A stretch of 64,000 nt of DNA from Cupriavidus pauculus (GCF_002858765.1 NZ_PJRP01000003.1:124001-188000); one strand, 5' to 3'; positions 1 to 8,785 are shown, counted from the stretch's first letter. The notes: generated by a model not told the origin, from the sequence alone. Numbers and translations: made by a program.

Positions 1-1
1 C

Positions 2-412
2 GCGTCGGCGGCCTTCCGCGACGACGCCCATGCCGCGCGCATCGCCGACCCGAACGCGCCGCAGACGTTCGACGCCTCGCGCCCGGTCTGCGACGACACC
101 GACGGCGATTGCCGCGCGTGGAACCACTACTACGGCGAACTGCTGTCGATCCGCCGCAACGAAATCATGCCGAGGCTGCGCCACTGCCAGCCCGATGGCG
201 TCACGCCGCTGGCCGACCGCGCGCTGGTGGCGCGCTGGCGCCTGGGCGACGGCAGCCGGCTGTCGATCTGGCTCAACCTTGGCGCCGAGCCGGTGGAAGC
301 AGACTGTGCCGGGGGCCGGATGCTGCATGCCAGCCAGGCTGGCGCCATTGCATCGCTCAATGCCGGCATCCTGACCGAACGCTGCTGCGTCGCCTGCCTG
401 CATCCGGCCTGA
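2..412 (+). CDS. treZ: Malto-oligosyltrehalose trehalohydrolase, C-terminal part
   Basis: This is the last 136 codons of a gene that begins upstream of the window. TreZ releases trehalose from maltooligosyltrehalose in the cytoplasm and is the second step of the TreY/TreZ route from glycogen-type glucans. The visible part has the late GH13 TreZ pattern: IADPNAPQTFDASR near the edge, then WNHYYGELLSIRR and a C-terminal beta domain containing SIWLNLGAEPVEAD. The stop lies 54 bases before treY, so the two are very probably co-transcribed in the usual order. The assignment rests on the C-terminus and on treY next to it. The catalytic barrel is outside the window. Confidence 0.85.
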   Translation, partial: ASAAFRDDAHAARIADPNAPQTFDASRPVCDDTDGDCRAWNHYYGELLSIRRNEIMPRLRHCQPDGVTPLADRALVARWRLGDGSRLSIWLNLGAEPVEADCAGGRMLHASQAGAIASLNAGILTERCCVACLHPA

Positions 413-441
413 AACCCGGCCTGAAATCCGGCCCGAAATCC
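406..441. repeat. Three 12-bp tandem units at the treZ-treY junction
   Basis: Three consecutive 12-base units (GGCCTGAAACCC, GGCCTGAAATCC, GGCCCGAAATCC) span the treZ stop codon and the start of the spacer before treY. They look like a slippage-generated microrepeat. The second and third units lie just downstream of the stop, so copy number could change without altering most of TreZ. No function is evident. Confidence 0.6.
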
Positions 442-466
442 GGCATCACATCCGCCCGAGATCGCC

Positions 467-3115
467 ATGACCACACCCGCCGACGTGAATCACGCCGACC
501 TCGATCACGCCGGGGTGCCCCGTGCCACGGCGCGGCTGCAGTTGCATGCCGGCTTCACCTTTGCCGATGCGGCGGCGCTGGTGCCCTATTACGCCGGCCT
601 TGGCATCAGCCACCTGTACCTGTCGCCGGTCACCGAAGCGCGCCCGGGGTCCACGCACGGCTACGACGTCACCGATGGCACGCGGATCAGCGCGGCGCTG
701 GGGGGCGAGGACGGCTTCGTGGCGCTGGCCACCCAGGCGCGCGAAGCAGGCCTGGGCATCGTGCTGGACATCGTGCCCAACCACATGGCCGCCGATGCCA
801 CGCACAACGCATGGTGGCGCGATGTGCTGGCGCAGGGCGAGCGCAGTGCCTTTGCCCACTACTTCGATATCGACTGGCAATCGCCTGACCCGGAACTGCG
901 CGGCAAGGTGCTGCTGCCGATTCTGGGCGACCCGTACTGGCAGACGCTGGCGTCGGGCGCGCTGACGGCGCAGCGCGACGGCGATGGCCGGGCGACGTTG
1001 CGCTACGGCGACCACGACCTGCCGCTGGCCATGCCGGACGGGTCAGCCATTCCCATTGACCCGCAGGCGCTGCACGCGCTGCTGGAAGGTCAGTCCTACC
1101 GGCTGGCATGGTGGCGTACCGGGGCGGCCATGCTGAACTGGCGTCGCTTCTTCGAGATCACGGACCTGGTGGGCGTGCGCCAGGAATGCGAGGACGTGTT
1201 CGAGGCCACGCACGCGCTGCCGTTCCGGCTTTACCGCGAGGGCTGGATCGACGGGCTGCGCATCGACCATGTGGACGGGCTGGCCGACCCGGCCGGCTAC
1301 TGCCGCCGCGTACGCGCGCGGCTGGACGCGCTGCGGCCGGGAAGGCCCGCCGCATTGGCGCTGGCGCATCCATGGCTGGTCGTCGAGAAGATCCTGGGCG
1401 AGCACGAGCCGCTGCCGTGCGACTGGCAGGTGGATGGCACCACCGGCTACGACTTCATGGACGAAGTGGGCGCCGTGCTGCACGACCTGCACGGCGCGGC
1501 CGGGCTGAACATGCTGTGGCTGCAGATCAGCGGCGACGACCGCACGTTTGCCGAACAGGTACATGCCGGACGGCATCGCGTGCTGGCCCGCCACCTGGTC
1601 ACGGAGGTCGAGTCGCTGTGCGCGCGGCTGCTGGCGCGGGCGCGCGGCGACGTGGCCACGCGCGACCTGTCGCCGCACGCGCTGCACCATGCGCTGACGG
1701 CGTTCATGACGGCCATCCCCGTGTACCGCTGCTACTACGTGGCCGACGACGATGGCCGGGACCGCACGTCTGACGACGACATGGTGTCGGCGGCCGCCGA
1801 TGCCGCGCGCCACCACCTGGCGCCGGACGAGTCGGCCGCGCTCGACTTCATCGTGGCCGCGTTGCGCGCCGACAGCCCGCTCGACAGCCCGGACGGGCAG
1901 TTGCGCACCAGACTCCAGCAACTGATGCCGGCGCTGGCGGCCAAGTCCACCGAGGACACGGCGTTCTACCGCTATGGGCGGCTGCTGTCCCGCAACGAGG
2001 TGGGCAGCGACCCCGGCACGCTGGCCATCGCGGCGGAACGCTTTCATGAGCGGATGCAGGCGCGCGCCGACGCGTGGCCCCATGCCATGCTGGCCGTGTC
2101 CACCCACGACCACAAGCGCGGCGAGGACGCGCGCATGCGGCTGGCGGCGCTGAGCGAGTTGCCCGAGGCGTGGGCCGAAGCCGTGGCCGGCTGGGAAGCG
2201 CATCTGGCGCCGCTGCTGGTGGCGTCGCCCCGGGGCCCTGACGGCATCGACCGGCTGATGCTGTACCAGACGCTGGTGGGCGCATGGCCCGCCGATCCAC
2301 GCGCGCTGGAGTCCGAGGAGGGCCAACGCGCCTTCGTCGACCGCATCCTGGCCTGGCAGCGCAAGGCCATTCGCGAGGCCAAGCGCCATGGCAGCTGGAC
2401 CCATCCCGATACCGAATACGAGAACGCCTGCGAGGCCTTTGTGCCTGCCATGGCCATCGGCGGCACCGACAGCATGCTGGAGCGCGTTGGCGCCTTCGCT
2501 TCGCGCATCGGCACGGCCGCGGCGCTGAACAGCCTGGCGCAGACGCTGCTGCAGCTGACCGCGCCCGGCGTGCCAGACCGCTACCAGGGCAATGAAACAT
2601 GGGATTTCAGCCTGGTCGATCCCGACAACCGGCGCGCGCCCGATTACGCGCGGCTGCAGGCGCAACTGGAATGCCGTGGCGGCTGGTCGCACTGGCTTGC
2701 GCATTGGCGCGACGGCCGCATCAAGCAGCAACTGATCCGCAGCGTGCTGGCGTTCCGGCGCGAGAACCCCGCGCTGTTCGCCCAGGGCGGCTACCGGCCG
2801 GTGTCGGCCAGCGGCGAACTGGCCGGCTGCGTGCTGGCGTTTGCGCGCCAGTGTGGCGGCGTGGAAGCCGTGGTGGCCGTGACCCGGCTCGCCGCGCGCC
2901 ATGTGGACCCGGCACAGCCGCGCATTCCGCCCCATTGCTGGCACGACACGGGCCTGCATACGGGCGATGGCAATGGCGATGGCGGCGGCGGTGGCAACAG
3001 CGGCGGCGGCTGGACCGACATCCTGACCGGCCATGCCGTGACATCGCACGCGGGATGGTTGCGCGCCAAGGACGTGTTTGCCACGCTGCCCGTGGCGCTG
3101 CTGGTGCGCCGGTGA
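467..3115 (+). CDS. treY: Maltooligosyltrehalose synthase
   Basis: An 882-residue GH13 enzyme that isomerises the terminal alpha-1,4 bond of maltodextrins to the alpha,alpha-1,1 bond of maltooligosyltrehalose, the substrate of TreZ. Family landmarks appear in order: HGYDVTDGTRI near residue 64, DIVPNHMAAD near 102, GLRIDHVDGLADP near 264, VEKILGEHEPLP near 306 and STHDHKRGEDAR near 545. Length is normal for the family. The ATG lies 54 bases after treZ, consistent with an operon making trehalose as an osmolyte or stress protectant. An oddity is a low-complexity Gly/Asp/Asn-rich segment at about residues 826-848, likely a solvent-exposed loop grown by slippage. It converges on surE with 3 bases between the stops. 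Confidence 0.95.
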   Translation: MTTPADVNHADLDHAGVPRATARLQLHAGFTFADAAALVPYYAGLGISHLYLSPVTEARPGSTHGYDVTDGTRISAALGGEDGFVALATQAREAGLGIVLDIVPNHMAADATHNAWWRDVLAQGERSAFAHYFDIDWQSPDPELRGKVLLPILGDPYWQTLASGALTAQRDGDGRATLRYGDHDLPLAMPDGSAIPIDPQALHALLEGQSYRLAWWRTGAAMLNWRRFFEITDLVGVRQECEDVFEATHALPFRLYREGWIDGLRIDHVDGLADPAGYCRRVRARLDALRPGRPAALALAHPWLVVEKILGEHEPLPCDWQVDGTTGYDFMDEVGAVLHDLHGAAGLNMLWLQISGDDRTFAEQVHAGRHRVLARHLVTEVESLCARLLARARGDVATRDLSPHALHHALTAFMTAIPVYRCYYVADDDGRDRTSDDDMVSAAADAARHHLAPDESAALDFIVAALRADSPLDSPDGQLRTRLQQLMPALAAKSTEDTAFYRYGRLLSRNEVGSDPGTLAIAAERFHERMQARADAWPHAMLAVSTHDHKRGEDARMRLAALSELPEAWAEAVAGWEAHLAPLLVASPRGPDGIDRLMLYQTLVGAWPADPRALESEEGQRAFVDRILAWQRKAIREAKRHGSWTHPDTEYENACEAFVPAMAIGGTDSMLERVGAFASRIGTAAALNSLAQTLLQLTAPGVPDRYQGNETWDFSLVDPDNRRAPDYARLQAQLECRGGWSHWLAHWRDGRIKQQLIRSVLAFRRENPALFAQGGYRPVSASGELAGCVLAFARQCGGVEAVVAVTRLAARHVDPAQPRIPPHCWHDTGLHTGDGNGDGGGGGNSGGGWTDILTGHAVTSHAGWLRAKDVFATLPVALLVRR

Positions 3116-3118
3116 CGC

Positions 3119-3910
3119 CTAGCCCTGGCCCAGGGCGCCGGCCAGTTGTGCGGTCAGCTGCGCGGCCGCGTCGTCGTCGGTGCGCTCGAACCGCAGCGGT
3201 GTGACCGACACCGCGCCACGCCCCACCACCATCGCTTCGGCATCGTCCACGTCGGGCCGGGGGCCGCGCGAGAACTGGAGCCAGTGATAGGGAATGCCGC
3301 GCGGGTCGACATGCGCGCGCACGTCGATGGCCTTGACCAGCCCCATGCCCTGGCGCGACACCACCAGCGGGCCGGCCTGCTCTGGCTCGACATCGGGAAA
3401 ATTCACGTTCAGGCACGCCCCGTCCGTCCAGCCCACCGCCAGCAGTCGACGGATCACGTCCGGCGCCAGCGTGCGTGACGTCTGCCACTTCACCGCGTTG
3501 CGATCGGTGAATACCTGGCTCAGCGCGATCGAGCGGATGCCGAGCAGCATGCCGGTCATGGCAGCGCCCACCGTGCCGGAGAACACCGTTTCCAGCCCCA
3601 GGTTGCCGCCCCGGTTGATGCCGGACAGCACCACGTCCGGCGGCGCGTCGCGCATGAGATGGCGCGCGGCCATCACCACGCAGTCGCCGGGGGTACCGCT
3701 GATGCCGAAACGGCGCGGCCCGTGCTCGGTCACCCGCAGCGGCGCGTGCAGGCTGATCGAGTGCGACGTGCCGCTCTGGTCGTGATCGGGCGCCACGATC
3801 CAGACCTCTCGGGCCAACGTGGCCGCCACCTGTTCCAGCACGGCCAGGCCGGGCGCGTCGATACCATCGTCATTGGTCAGCAGCACGCGGTCGACTACGA
3901 AATCGGACAT
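3119..3910 (-). CDS. surE: 5'/3'-nucleotidase SurE
   Basis: A 263-residue SurE-family phosphatase, which dephosphorylates nucleoside 5'- or 3'-monophosphates using a divalent metal. The N-terminus carries the metal-binding LLTNDDGIDAPG (Asp14, Asp15), followed by PDHDQSGTSHS and SGINRGGNLG, all SurE signatures. I chose the ATG at 3910 because an AAGGTG Shine-Dalgarno-like sequence lies 8 bases upstream. A GTG three codons earlier (3919) is the alternative. In many proteobacteria surE sits with pcm and rpoS. Here it stands alone beside treY, so this may be a second copy. That is an inference from context only. Confidence 0.92.
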   Translation of the reverse strand: MSDFVVDRVLLTNDDGIDAPGLAVLEQVAATLAREVWIVAPDHDQSGTSHSISLHAPLRVTEHGPRRFGISGTPGDCVVMAARHLMRDAPPDVVLSGINRGGNLGLETVFSGTVGAAMTGMLLGIRSIALSQVFTDRNAVKWQTSRTLAPDVIRRLLAVGWTDGACLNVNFPDVEPEQAGPLVVSRQGMGLVKAIDVRAHVDPRGIPYHWLQFSRGPRPDVDDAEAMVVGRGAVSVTPLRFERTDDDAAAQLTAQLAGALGQG

Positions 3911-4040
3911 GAATGACACCTTCGGGGGACGGTTGAACGGCCCCTACTGTATCCCAAGCCTCGGACGTACCGGGCTCCGCCGCGTTCGGCAGGCGTAACC
4001 ATCACAAGCCTGATCCATCACAGAAAACAAGTTAGATTTT

Positions 4041-4087
4041 TAGTTGCGTGACGAAACCAAGTTGCCTATAGTTTCGTCACGCAACTA
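4041..4087 (+). promoter_or_regulatory. Promoter with two facing 19-bp operators before the MFS gene
   Basis: Copy 1 (4041-4059) reads TAGTTGCGTGACGAAACCA. Copy 2 (4069-4087) is the inverse complement, TAGTTTCGTCACGCAACTA, so positions 4041-4057 and 4071-4087 form a perfect 17-bp inverted repeat. A sigma70-type promoter is embedded: TTGCGT at 4044-4049 and TATAGT at 4067-4072 with a 17-base spacer. A dimeric regulator bound to either copy would cover the -35 or the -10. A third copy precedes the neighbouring HxlR regulator gene, which is therefore the likely binder (inference). Confidence 0.75.
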
Positions 4088-4132
4088 TGTGGGCCGGCAC
4101 TTCGCGCGTCCGGCCTGCTGACGGAGAACATC

Positions 4133-5320
4133 TTGGATCGTCGCCTTCTTATCCTCGCCCTGGGCATGTTTGCCCTGGGGACTGACAGTTTTGTCTTCGC
4201 GGGGATCCTCCCCGAAATCGCCCACCACTTCGACGTCAGCATCGGCGCGGCCGGGCAGATGACCACGGTGTACGCGATCAGCTATGCGTTGCTGGCACCG
4301 GTACTCGCGGCGCTGGCCGCAGGCATGCCGCGCAAGCGCGTGTTGCTGGTCGGGCTTGGCCTGTTTGTCGTGGCGAATATCGCGACGGCGCTGGCACCGA
4401 CACTGGGCTTCGCGTTGCTGACGCGCGTGGTGGCCGGATTCGGCGCCGCGCTGTTCTCGCCCACCGCCAGCGGGGCGGCCACGATGCTGGTACAGCCCGA
4501 GCGGCGCGGCTTTGCGCTGTCGATCATCGTTGCCGGCCTGACCACCGCCACGGCCCTGGGCACGCCGATTGGCGCGGTCATCGGCGGCCTCGTGGACTGG
4601 CGCTGGACACTGGGTTTCGTGGCCGCGCTGGGCGCGGTGGCCTTTGCCGGCGTCTGGGCATTGATGCCCGAGGTGCCGCTGCCGCCGGCCGTGTCGCTGC
4701 GCAAGCGCTTTGCGCCACTGGGCGACCCCCGCGTTGGCCTGATCCTGACGACCACGCTGCTGGCACAGATCGGCACCTTTATCGTCTACACGTACTTCTC
4801 GGTCGTATTCGATCGCGCCATCGGCGGCAGCGCGGCGGTGCTGGGCGGATTGCTCGTACTCTGGGGATTGGCCGGCACGCTGTCCAATCTGTTCACGGGC
4901 CGCATTCTCGACAGGATGGGCGCCAACCGCGTGGTTGTGGCCATGCTGACCGCTGTGACGCTGAGCCTGGGGCTGATGCCGTGGACCGGGGCGCATCTCT
5001 GGACCGCCGCCATCGCCGTCACGCTCTGGGGCGCATGCTGCTGGGGGGTGCTGGTGCCGCAACAGTTCCGGCTCGTCACGCTGTCGCCGTCGATGGCGCC
5101 GCTGCTGGTGGGCCTCAATACATCGGCCACGTATGTCGGCGTATCCATCGCCGGCCTGCTTGGTGCCGCGGCCATCCCCAGCATCGGCGCGCACAACCTC
5201 GGCTACGTGGGCAGCGGCCTGCTGGTGCTGGCCCTGATCGTTTCGTATCTGGCCACGCAGCGCGTTGCCGCCGTGGCGAAGGCGCAGACCGCCGGCGCCA
5301 GTGCGCAGGTCTGCGCGTGA
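4133..5320 (+). CDS. MFS transporter, DHA1/AraJ-like efflux type
   Basis: A 395-residue inner-membrane protein with about 12 hydrophobic segments. Residues 7-80 show the DHA1 pattern, with GMFALGTDSFVFAGILPEI in helix 1 and GMPRKRVLLVG after helix 2. The family includes sugar and drug exporters such as AraJ and YdhP. The start is a TTG at 4133, preceded by GGAG 7 bases upstream. It reads in the same direction as the HxlR regulator 110 bases downstream, and both promoters carry the same 19-bp operator, so expression is probably induced when the regulator releases. The substrate is unknown; with HxlR control an electrophile, quinone or drug is plausible. Confidence 0.88.
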   Translation: MDRRLLILALGMFALGTDSFVFAGILPEIAHHFDVSIGAAGQMTTVYAISYALLAPVLAALAAGMPRKRVLLVGLGLFVVANIATALAPTLGFALLTRVVAGFGAALFSPTASGAATMLVQPERRGFALSIIVAGLTTATALGTPIGAVIGGLVDWRWTLGFVAALGAVAFAGVWALMPEVPLPPAVSLRKRFAPLGDPRVGLILTTTLLAQIGTFIVYTYFSVVFDRAIGGSAAVLGGLLVLWGLAGTLSNLFTGRILDRMGANRVVVAMLTAVTLSLGLMPWTGAHLWTAAIAVTLWGACCWGVLVPQQFRLVTLSPSMAPLLVGLNTSATYVGVSIAGLLGAAAIPSIGAHNLGYVGSGLLVLALIVSYLATQRVAAVAKAQTAGASAQVCA

Positions 5321-5355
5321 CACGGCGCCTGCGCCACACCTGCTTGCATCCCAGT

Positions 5356-5374
5356 TAGTTGCGTGACGAAACTA
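5356..5374 (+). promoter_or_regulatory. Third HxlR-type operator, before the regulator gene
   Basis: TAGTTGCGTGACGAAACTA is identical, base for base, to the inverse complement of 4069-4087 and differs at one position from 4041-4059. The 19-mer is itself an imperfect dyad, TAGTTgCGTg facing GACGAAACTA. TTGCGT at 5359-5364 can serve as a -35, with a weak -10 near 5382-5388. The location 57 bases before the HxlR start codon suggests autoregulation. Confidence 0.7.
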
Positions 5375-5430
5375 ATGTATGGTACAAGAAGGCCTTCAAC
5401 CCGGATTGCCGATCACCAGGAGTTCTCGCC

Positions 5431-5934
5431 ATGTATCGCAAGCGCTTTACCGACATGAACTGCTCCATTGCTCGCTCGCTGGAGGAAGTCGGCGAATGGT
5501 GGTCGCTGCTCATCGTGCGGGAATGCATGCAGGGCTCCACGCGGTTCGACGAATTCCAGAGCGGGCTGGGCATTGCACGCAACGTGCTGACCGCGCGCCT
5601 GGAGCGGCTGACCGAGCTGGGCATTCTTGAACGCTTTCCGCTGGAAGGCCGCGCTAACACCGAGGGCTATCGCCTGACGACGAAAGGCGAAGACCTGTAC
5701 CCGGTGCTGGTGGCGCTGATGCAGTGGGGCGACCGATGGGCGACGGCAACGGGCAAGCCACCCGTGTCGCTGGTCGAGGACGCCACCGGCAAACCCATCG
5801 AGACCCTTGTCGTGCGATCCGTCGATGGCAAGCCTTTGTCATTCCGGCAAGTGCGATACACCGCCGGACCGGGCGCCACGTCGACCACGATGGAAGTGAT
5901 CGACAATCGTAACGGGCGTGTGCTCGGCGGCTAG
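5431..5934 (+). CDS. HxlR family winged-helix transcriptional regulator
   Basis: A 167-residue cytoplasmic DNA-binding protein. Residues 10-100 match the HxlR domain: CSIARSLEEVGEWWSLLI, then RFDEFQSGLGIARNVLTARL as the recognition region and a wing ending in YRLTTKGEDLYPVL. Cys11 is at the position used for thiol sensing in redox-responsive HxlR proteins such as YodB and HypR, so thiol or electrophile sensing is possible but unproven. A 60-residue C-terminal tail is longer than the common 110-130-residue members. The ATG at 5431 has AGGAG 8 bases upstream, preferred over an in-frame start at 5359 inside the operator. It likely represses both itself and the MFS gene. Confidence 0.9.
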   Translation: MYRKRFTDMNCSIARSLEEVGEWWSLLIVRECMQGSTRFDEFQSGLGIARNVLTARLERLTELGILERFPLEGRANTEGYRLTTKGEDLYPVLVALMQWGDRWATATGKPPVSLVEDATGKPIETLVVRSVDGKPLSFRQVRYTAGPGATSTTMEVIDNRNGRVLGG

Positions 5935-5969
5935 ACGCAGACGGCAGTGGCCCCGCGCAAAGCGCCAAC

Positions 5970-6002
5970 AAAAAAGCCCACATCACCGGTGAAGGGCTTT
6001 TT
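5970..6002 (+). terminator. Rho-independent terminator after the HxlR gene
   Basis: AAAAAGCCC at 5971-5979 pairs with GGGCTTTTT at 5994-6002, and the loop contains a further TCACCGGTGA dyad that lengthens the stem. The A-tract and T-tract on either side mean it could work in both directions, so it may also end the small minus-strand gene that stops at 6030. Confidence 0.8.
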
Positions 6003-6029
6003 CATTGCAGCGTGCTGTGCGCGCTCGCC

Positions 6030-6437
6030 TCAGTGCAGGCGGTGCGCGTCGCTGTCGAGCGCCCGCTCTGCCGCATCGCCGGTCACGCCACGGTAGTAGA
6101 GATGGACGCCGATGGCCAGCGAGTCGTGACGGATTTCATGCAGTGCGCGCCACGCCTGCACGGGATCCTTGAAGACCAGATAGTGTGCCTCGCGTTCCAC
6201 CAGCGTGGCCACCTCGTGCAACCCGTGGTTGCGCAGCGCACCCACCAGGTGATCGAGACTGCGATGCGTGCGGGCATCCGTACGCGGATAGAGCATGTGC
6301 AGCACGGCAACCGGTGAAGCCGCCGGCTGGGCCGTGAACGCGGCAACGATGTCCTGATGGTGGATGGCCGTGACGGCATCGTCGTTGGCCTGCGTGCGGA
6401 AGGACTGAAGTCCTGCGTCGAGGGTCGTGTTATTCAT
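6030..6437 (-). CDS. Small protein of unknown function
   Basis: A 135-residue soluble protein that I do not recognise. There is no signal peptide or membrane segment. The central part (residues 45-115) is rich in His, Arg and Leu and looks like a compact alpha/beta fold. The start at 6437 is well supported by GGAGGTGCTGAG immediately upstream; longer in-frame extensions lack such a site. Codon use resembles the neighbours. It lies between the HxlR terminator and the broken peroxidase gene, on the same strand as the peroxidase, but a 223-base gap makes co-transcription uncertain. No function can be proposed. Confidence 0.7.
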   Translation of the reverse strand: MNNTTLDAGLQSFRTQANDDAVTAIHHQDIVAAFTAQPAASPVAVLHMLYPRTDARTHRSLDHLVGALRNHGLHEVATLVEREAHYLVFKDPVQAWRALHEIRHDSLAIGVHLYYRGVTGDAAERALDSDAHRLH

Positions 6438-6660
6438 CTCAGCACCTCCTGGTCGAAATCTGAATGACGGTGGTGCAAAGATAGGGGATTTTTGACGCGC
6501 CGCAATACGCGTTTCACGCAACAGTGAATTCCAGCTATTCCGCCGAACGGAACACGCACCAGGATGTCCATGGATCGCTTTTCTTACCATCTGCTTTCCG
6601 CAGGCTTTCATTCAGCTTTCGCCGCTGCCCCACAGCGGATGCGGCAGCAGCGGCGGCACA

Positions 6661-7666
6661 TCACTCGAACGGACGCGGCTTCGGCGTCTTGTCGTTCGAG
6701 GGCAGCAGCACGGGCAGCGTGATGCGCGGCTGATCGCCCGTCAGCGTATGCAGGAAGGCCACGATATCGGCATTTTCCTTGGCCGTGAACTTGCGGGCGA
6801 GTTGCAGGCGGCCCATCACGTCCACCGCCTCGGTCAGCGTGGCGGCCTCGCCGTCGTGGAAGTATGGATACGTCAATGCCACGTTGCGCAGTGTGGGCAC
6901 CTTGAAGCTGAAGCGGTCGGCGTCCTGCCCGGTCACGCCGGCCCGGCCTTCGGACGGATTCTTTGTCTTGTACGGCTCCACCAGCCCCATCTTCTGGAAC
7001 GACGTCCCGCCAAGGTTCGGGCAGTTGTGACACGCCACGCAGCCGGATGACTTGAACAGCTGGTAGCCGCGCAGTTTCTGTGCATCGATGGCTGTCTTGC
7101 CCCCTTCAGCCATTTGTCGAAGCGGGCATGGGGCGTGACCAGCGTCTCCTCGAACGCGGCAATGGCCAGCGTGATCTCGTGCATCGTCAGCTTGCCGGAC
7201 TTGAACAACTTGCGAAATTCGGCCCGGTACTCGGGGATCGATGTCACGGTGTCGACGGCCAGGTCATGCGTAAAGGCCATCTCGATCGGGTTGGCGATGG
7301 GCCCGTGGGCCTGTTCCTGCAGGTCCTTGGCGCGGCCATCCCAGAACTGGACTAAATTCAGGCTCGAATTGAGAACGGCTGGCGAATTGACGAGCCCCTT
7401 GTTCCATTTGTCGCCAATCGACGTCTTCAGTTTGTCCGAGCCGCCCATGCTGAGGTTGTGGCACGAATTGCACGAGATGAAGCCCGAGCGCGACAGGCGG
7501 GGATCGAACCAGAGCTTTTCTCCCAATGCCACGCGGGCCGGATGCTTGATCTTGGCCGGTTCGATGGGCTGCACGGGCTCGCCTGCTGTGCGGTGGCCGG
7601 CGCCACGCCGGCGACGATGGCCGCCGTGATCCACAACAGGGTCGGTAGGAAATGTCTGGGCTTCAT
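6661..7666 (-). pseudogene. Di-haem cytochrome c peroxidase, two frameshifts
   Basis: The reading starts at 7666 with a Sec signal peptide (MKPRHFLPTLLWITA, cleavage after ATA), shifts frame near 7581-7583, continues through LGEKLWFDPRLS and the first haem site CNSCH, then shifts again near 7104-7109 and resumes through the second haem site CVACH to 6661. Joined, the protein is about 335 residues, normal for periplasmic CcpA/MauG-type peroxidases that reduce H2O2 with cytochrome c. Adding one G at each shift restores the frame. The second lies in a run of five G's on the coding strand. Both breaks therefore look like single-base deletions, either real decay or sequencing error. Everything else, including both haem motifs, is preserved. 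Confidence 0.85.
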
Positions 7667-7900
7667 GGGAGGACTCCGAACTTTGCTGAACCGCTCCGCA
7701 TGGCTGATGCAGCGGAACGGGCATCCGGATTAGGCTCCCACGCCCTGATGCTGGCCCTTGATGGGCGTCAACGCTACCCTGAAAGCAGACGGAAAGGTGC
7801 GTCTGCATATCCATACGCGAACTTCTTCGTTGGCGGCGTGTATCGCGCGCCCTACGATCTGGTCTTTGCCCCTTGGGGAAGTTCGCGGCAGTTGCCAGGG

Positions 7901-8767
7901 TCAGGCGCTGGCCAGCCCGCGCTGCAAGGCCGTTTTAAGCATCGAGAAGACATGTCGTGCCACAGGATTGACCGCATTCGGACGCGCCCAGAGGTAGTAC
8001 GTGACATCGGGCAGCCGTGGCAAGCCATCGCTTTCGCCCAGGATGCGCATGTCCGCCTGCAGCAGGTCGATGCTGCGCGCCGTGATACCCAGCCCGGCGC
8101 GCAACGCCGCCTTGATGCCGATCAGGCTCGGGGCCAGATAGGCGATACGCCATGGCACGTCGGCCTGCGTCAGCGATTCCAGCGACAGCTTGCGGAACAG
8201 GCTCGGCTCGTCGGCCAGGATCAGCGGCACCGGCGAGCCCCGTTCATAGACGAAGTCCGCCGCGCAGACCCAGATGGTCGGGGTGGTGCGCAGCACGATG
8301 CCTTCGAGCGCGCTGTCTTCGCGCGTGGAAACCGTCAGGTCGATCTCGCCGCGCCGCAGCGACTCCATCAGGAACGGGCTTCGACCGACGTGGATCTCCA
8401 GCCGCAAGGCGGGCGACGACCGCGCGATGTGCGACAGCAGCACCGGCAGGATGGTATCGGCCACGTCGTGCGGCGCACCAATGCGCAACGACCCCGTCAG
8501 GTCGCCCTCGCGCAGCACGCGCAGCGCCTCGTCGTTGGTGCTGAGCAGTTGCCGGGCATATTCGAGCAGCTTCTTGCCGTGCCGCGTGAACAGCTTGCTG
8601 CGCCCGTGGCGCTCGAACAGCGGCAGGTCCAGCTGCTCTTCCAGCCGCTGCATCTGCTGGGTGACCGCCGATTGCGTGCGCTGCACGGCCTCGGCGGCGG
8701 CCCCGAACGTCTCGTGATCGGCAATGGCCACCAGCGTACGCAGCAGATCGAGGTCAAGGTTTCTCAT
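7901..8767 (-). CDS. LysR family transcriptional regulator
   Basis: A 288-residue LysR protein. The N-terminal helix-turn-helix spans residues 5-62 ([20 protein letters not shown]), followed by the periplasmic-binding-like effector domain from about residue 90. It is divergent from the thiol dioxygenase gene, with 125 bases between starts, the usual layout for a LysR activator of the adjacent operon. A perfect 17-bp dyad with T-N11-A form sits directly before its start codon and probably mediates autoregulation. No Shine-Dalgarno sequence is visible, because the dyad occupies that position. The effector is probably a sulfur compound handled by the operon (inference). Confidence 0.9.
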   Translation of the reverse strand: MRNLDLDLLRTLVAIADHETFGAAAEAVQRTQSAVTQQMQRLEEQLDLPLFERHGRSKLFTRHGKKLLEYARQLLSTNDEALRVLREGDLTGSLRIGAPHDVADTILPVLLSHIARSSPALRLEIHVGRSPFLMESLRRGEIDLTVSTREDSALEGIVLRTTPTIWVCAADFVYERGSPVPLILADEPSLFRKLSLESLTQADVPWRIAYLAPSLIGIKAALRAGLGITARSIDLLQADMRILGESDGLPRLPDVTYYLWARPNAVNPVARHVFSMLKTALQRGLASA

Positions 8768-8768
8768 T

Positions 8769-8785
8769 CATTAGCAGCGCTAATG
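8769..8785. promoter_or_regulatory. LysR box between the regulator and the thiol dioxygenase operon
   Basis: CATTAGC AGC GCTAATG is a perfect 7-3-7 inverted repeat that contains the T-N11-A consensus of LysR sites. It begins 2 bases upstream of the LysR start codon and lies 108 bases before the divergent dioxygenase gene, so bound regulator could block its own translation start or transcription while activating the operon. Confidence 0.65.

Noticed and set aside
1043..3049. A long open frame on the minus strand opposite treY
   Set aside because: It is the mirror frame of a GC-rich gene: Arg/Ala/Gln/His-rich, no family motifs, and TreY on the plus strand is certain.
7785..7806. Hairpin GCAGACG-N8-CGTCTGC upstream of the peroxidase pseudogene
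   Set aside because: No T-run and no gene end at the right place; probably chance or a weak operator.
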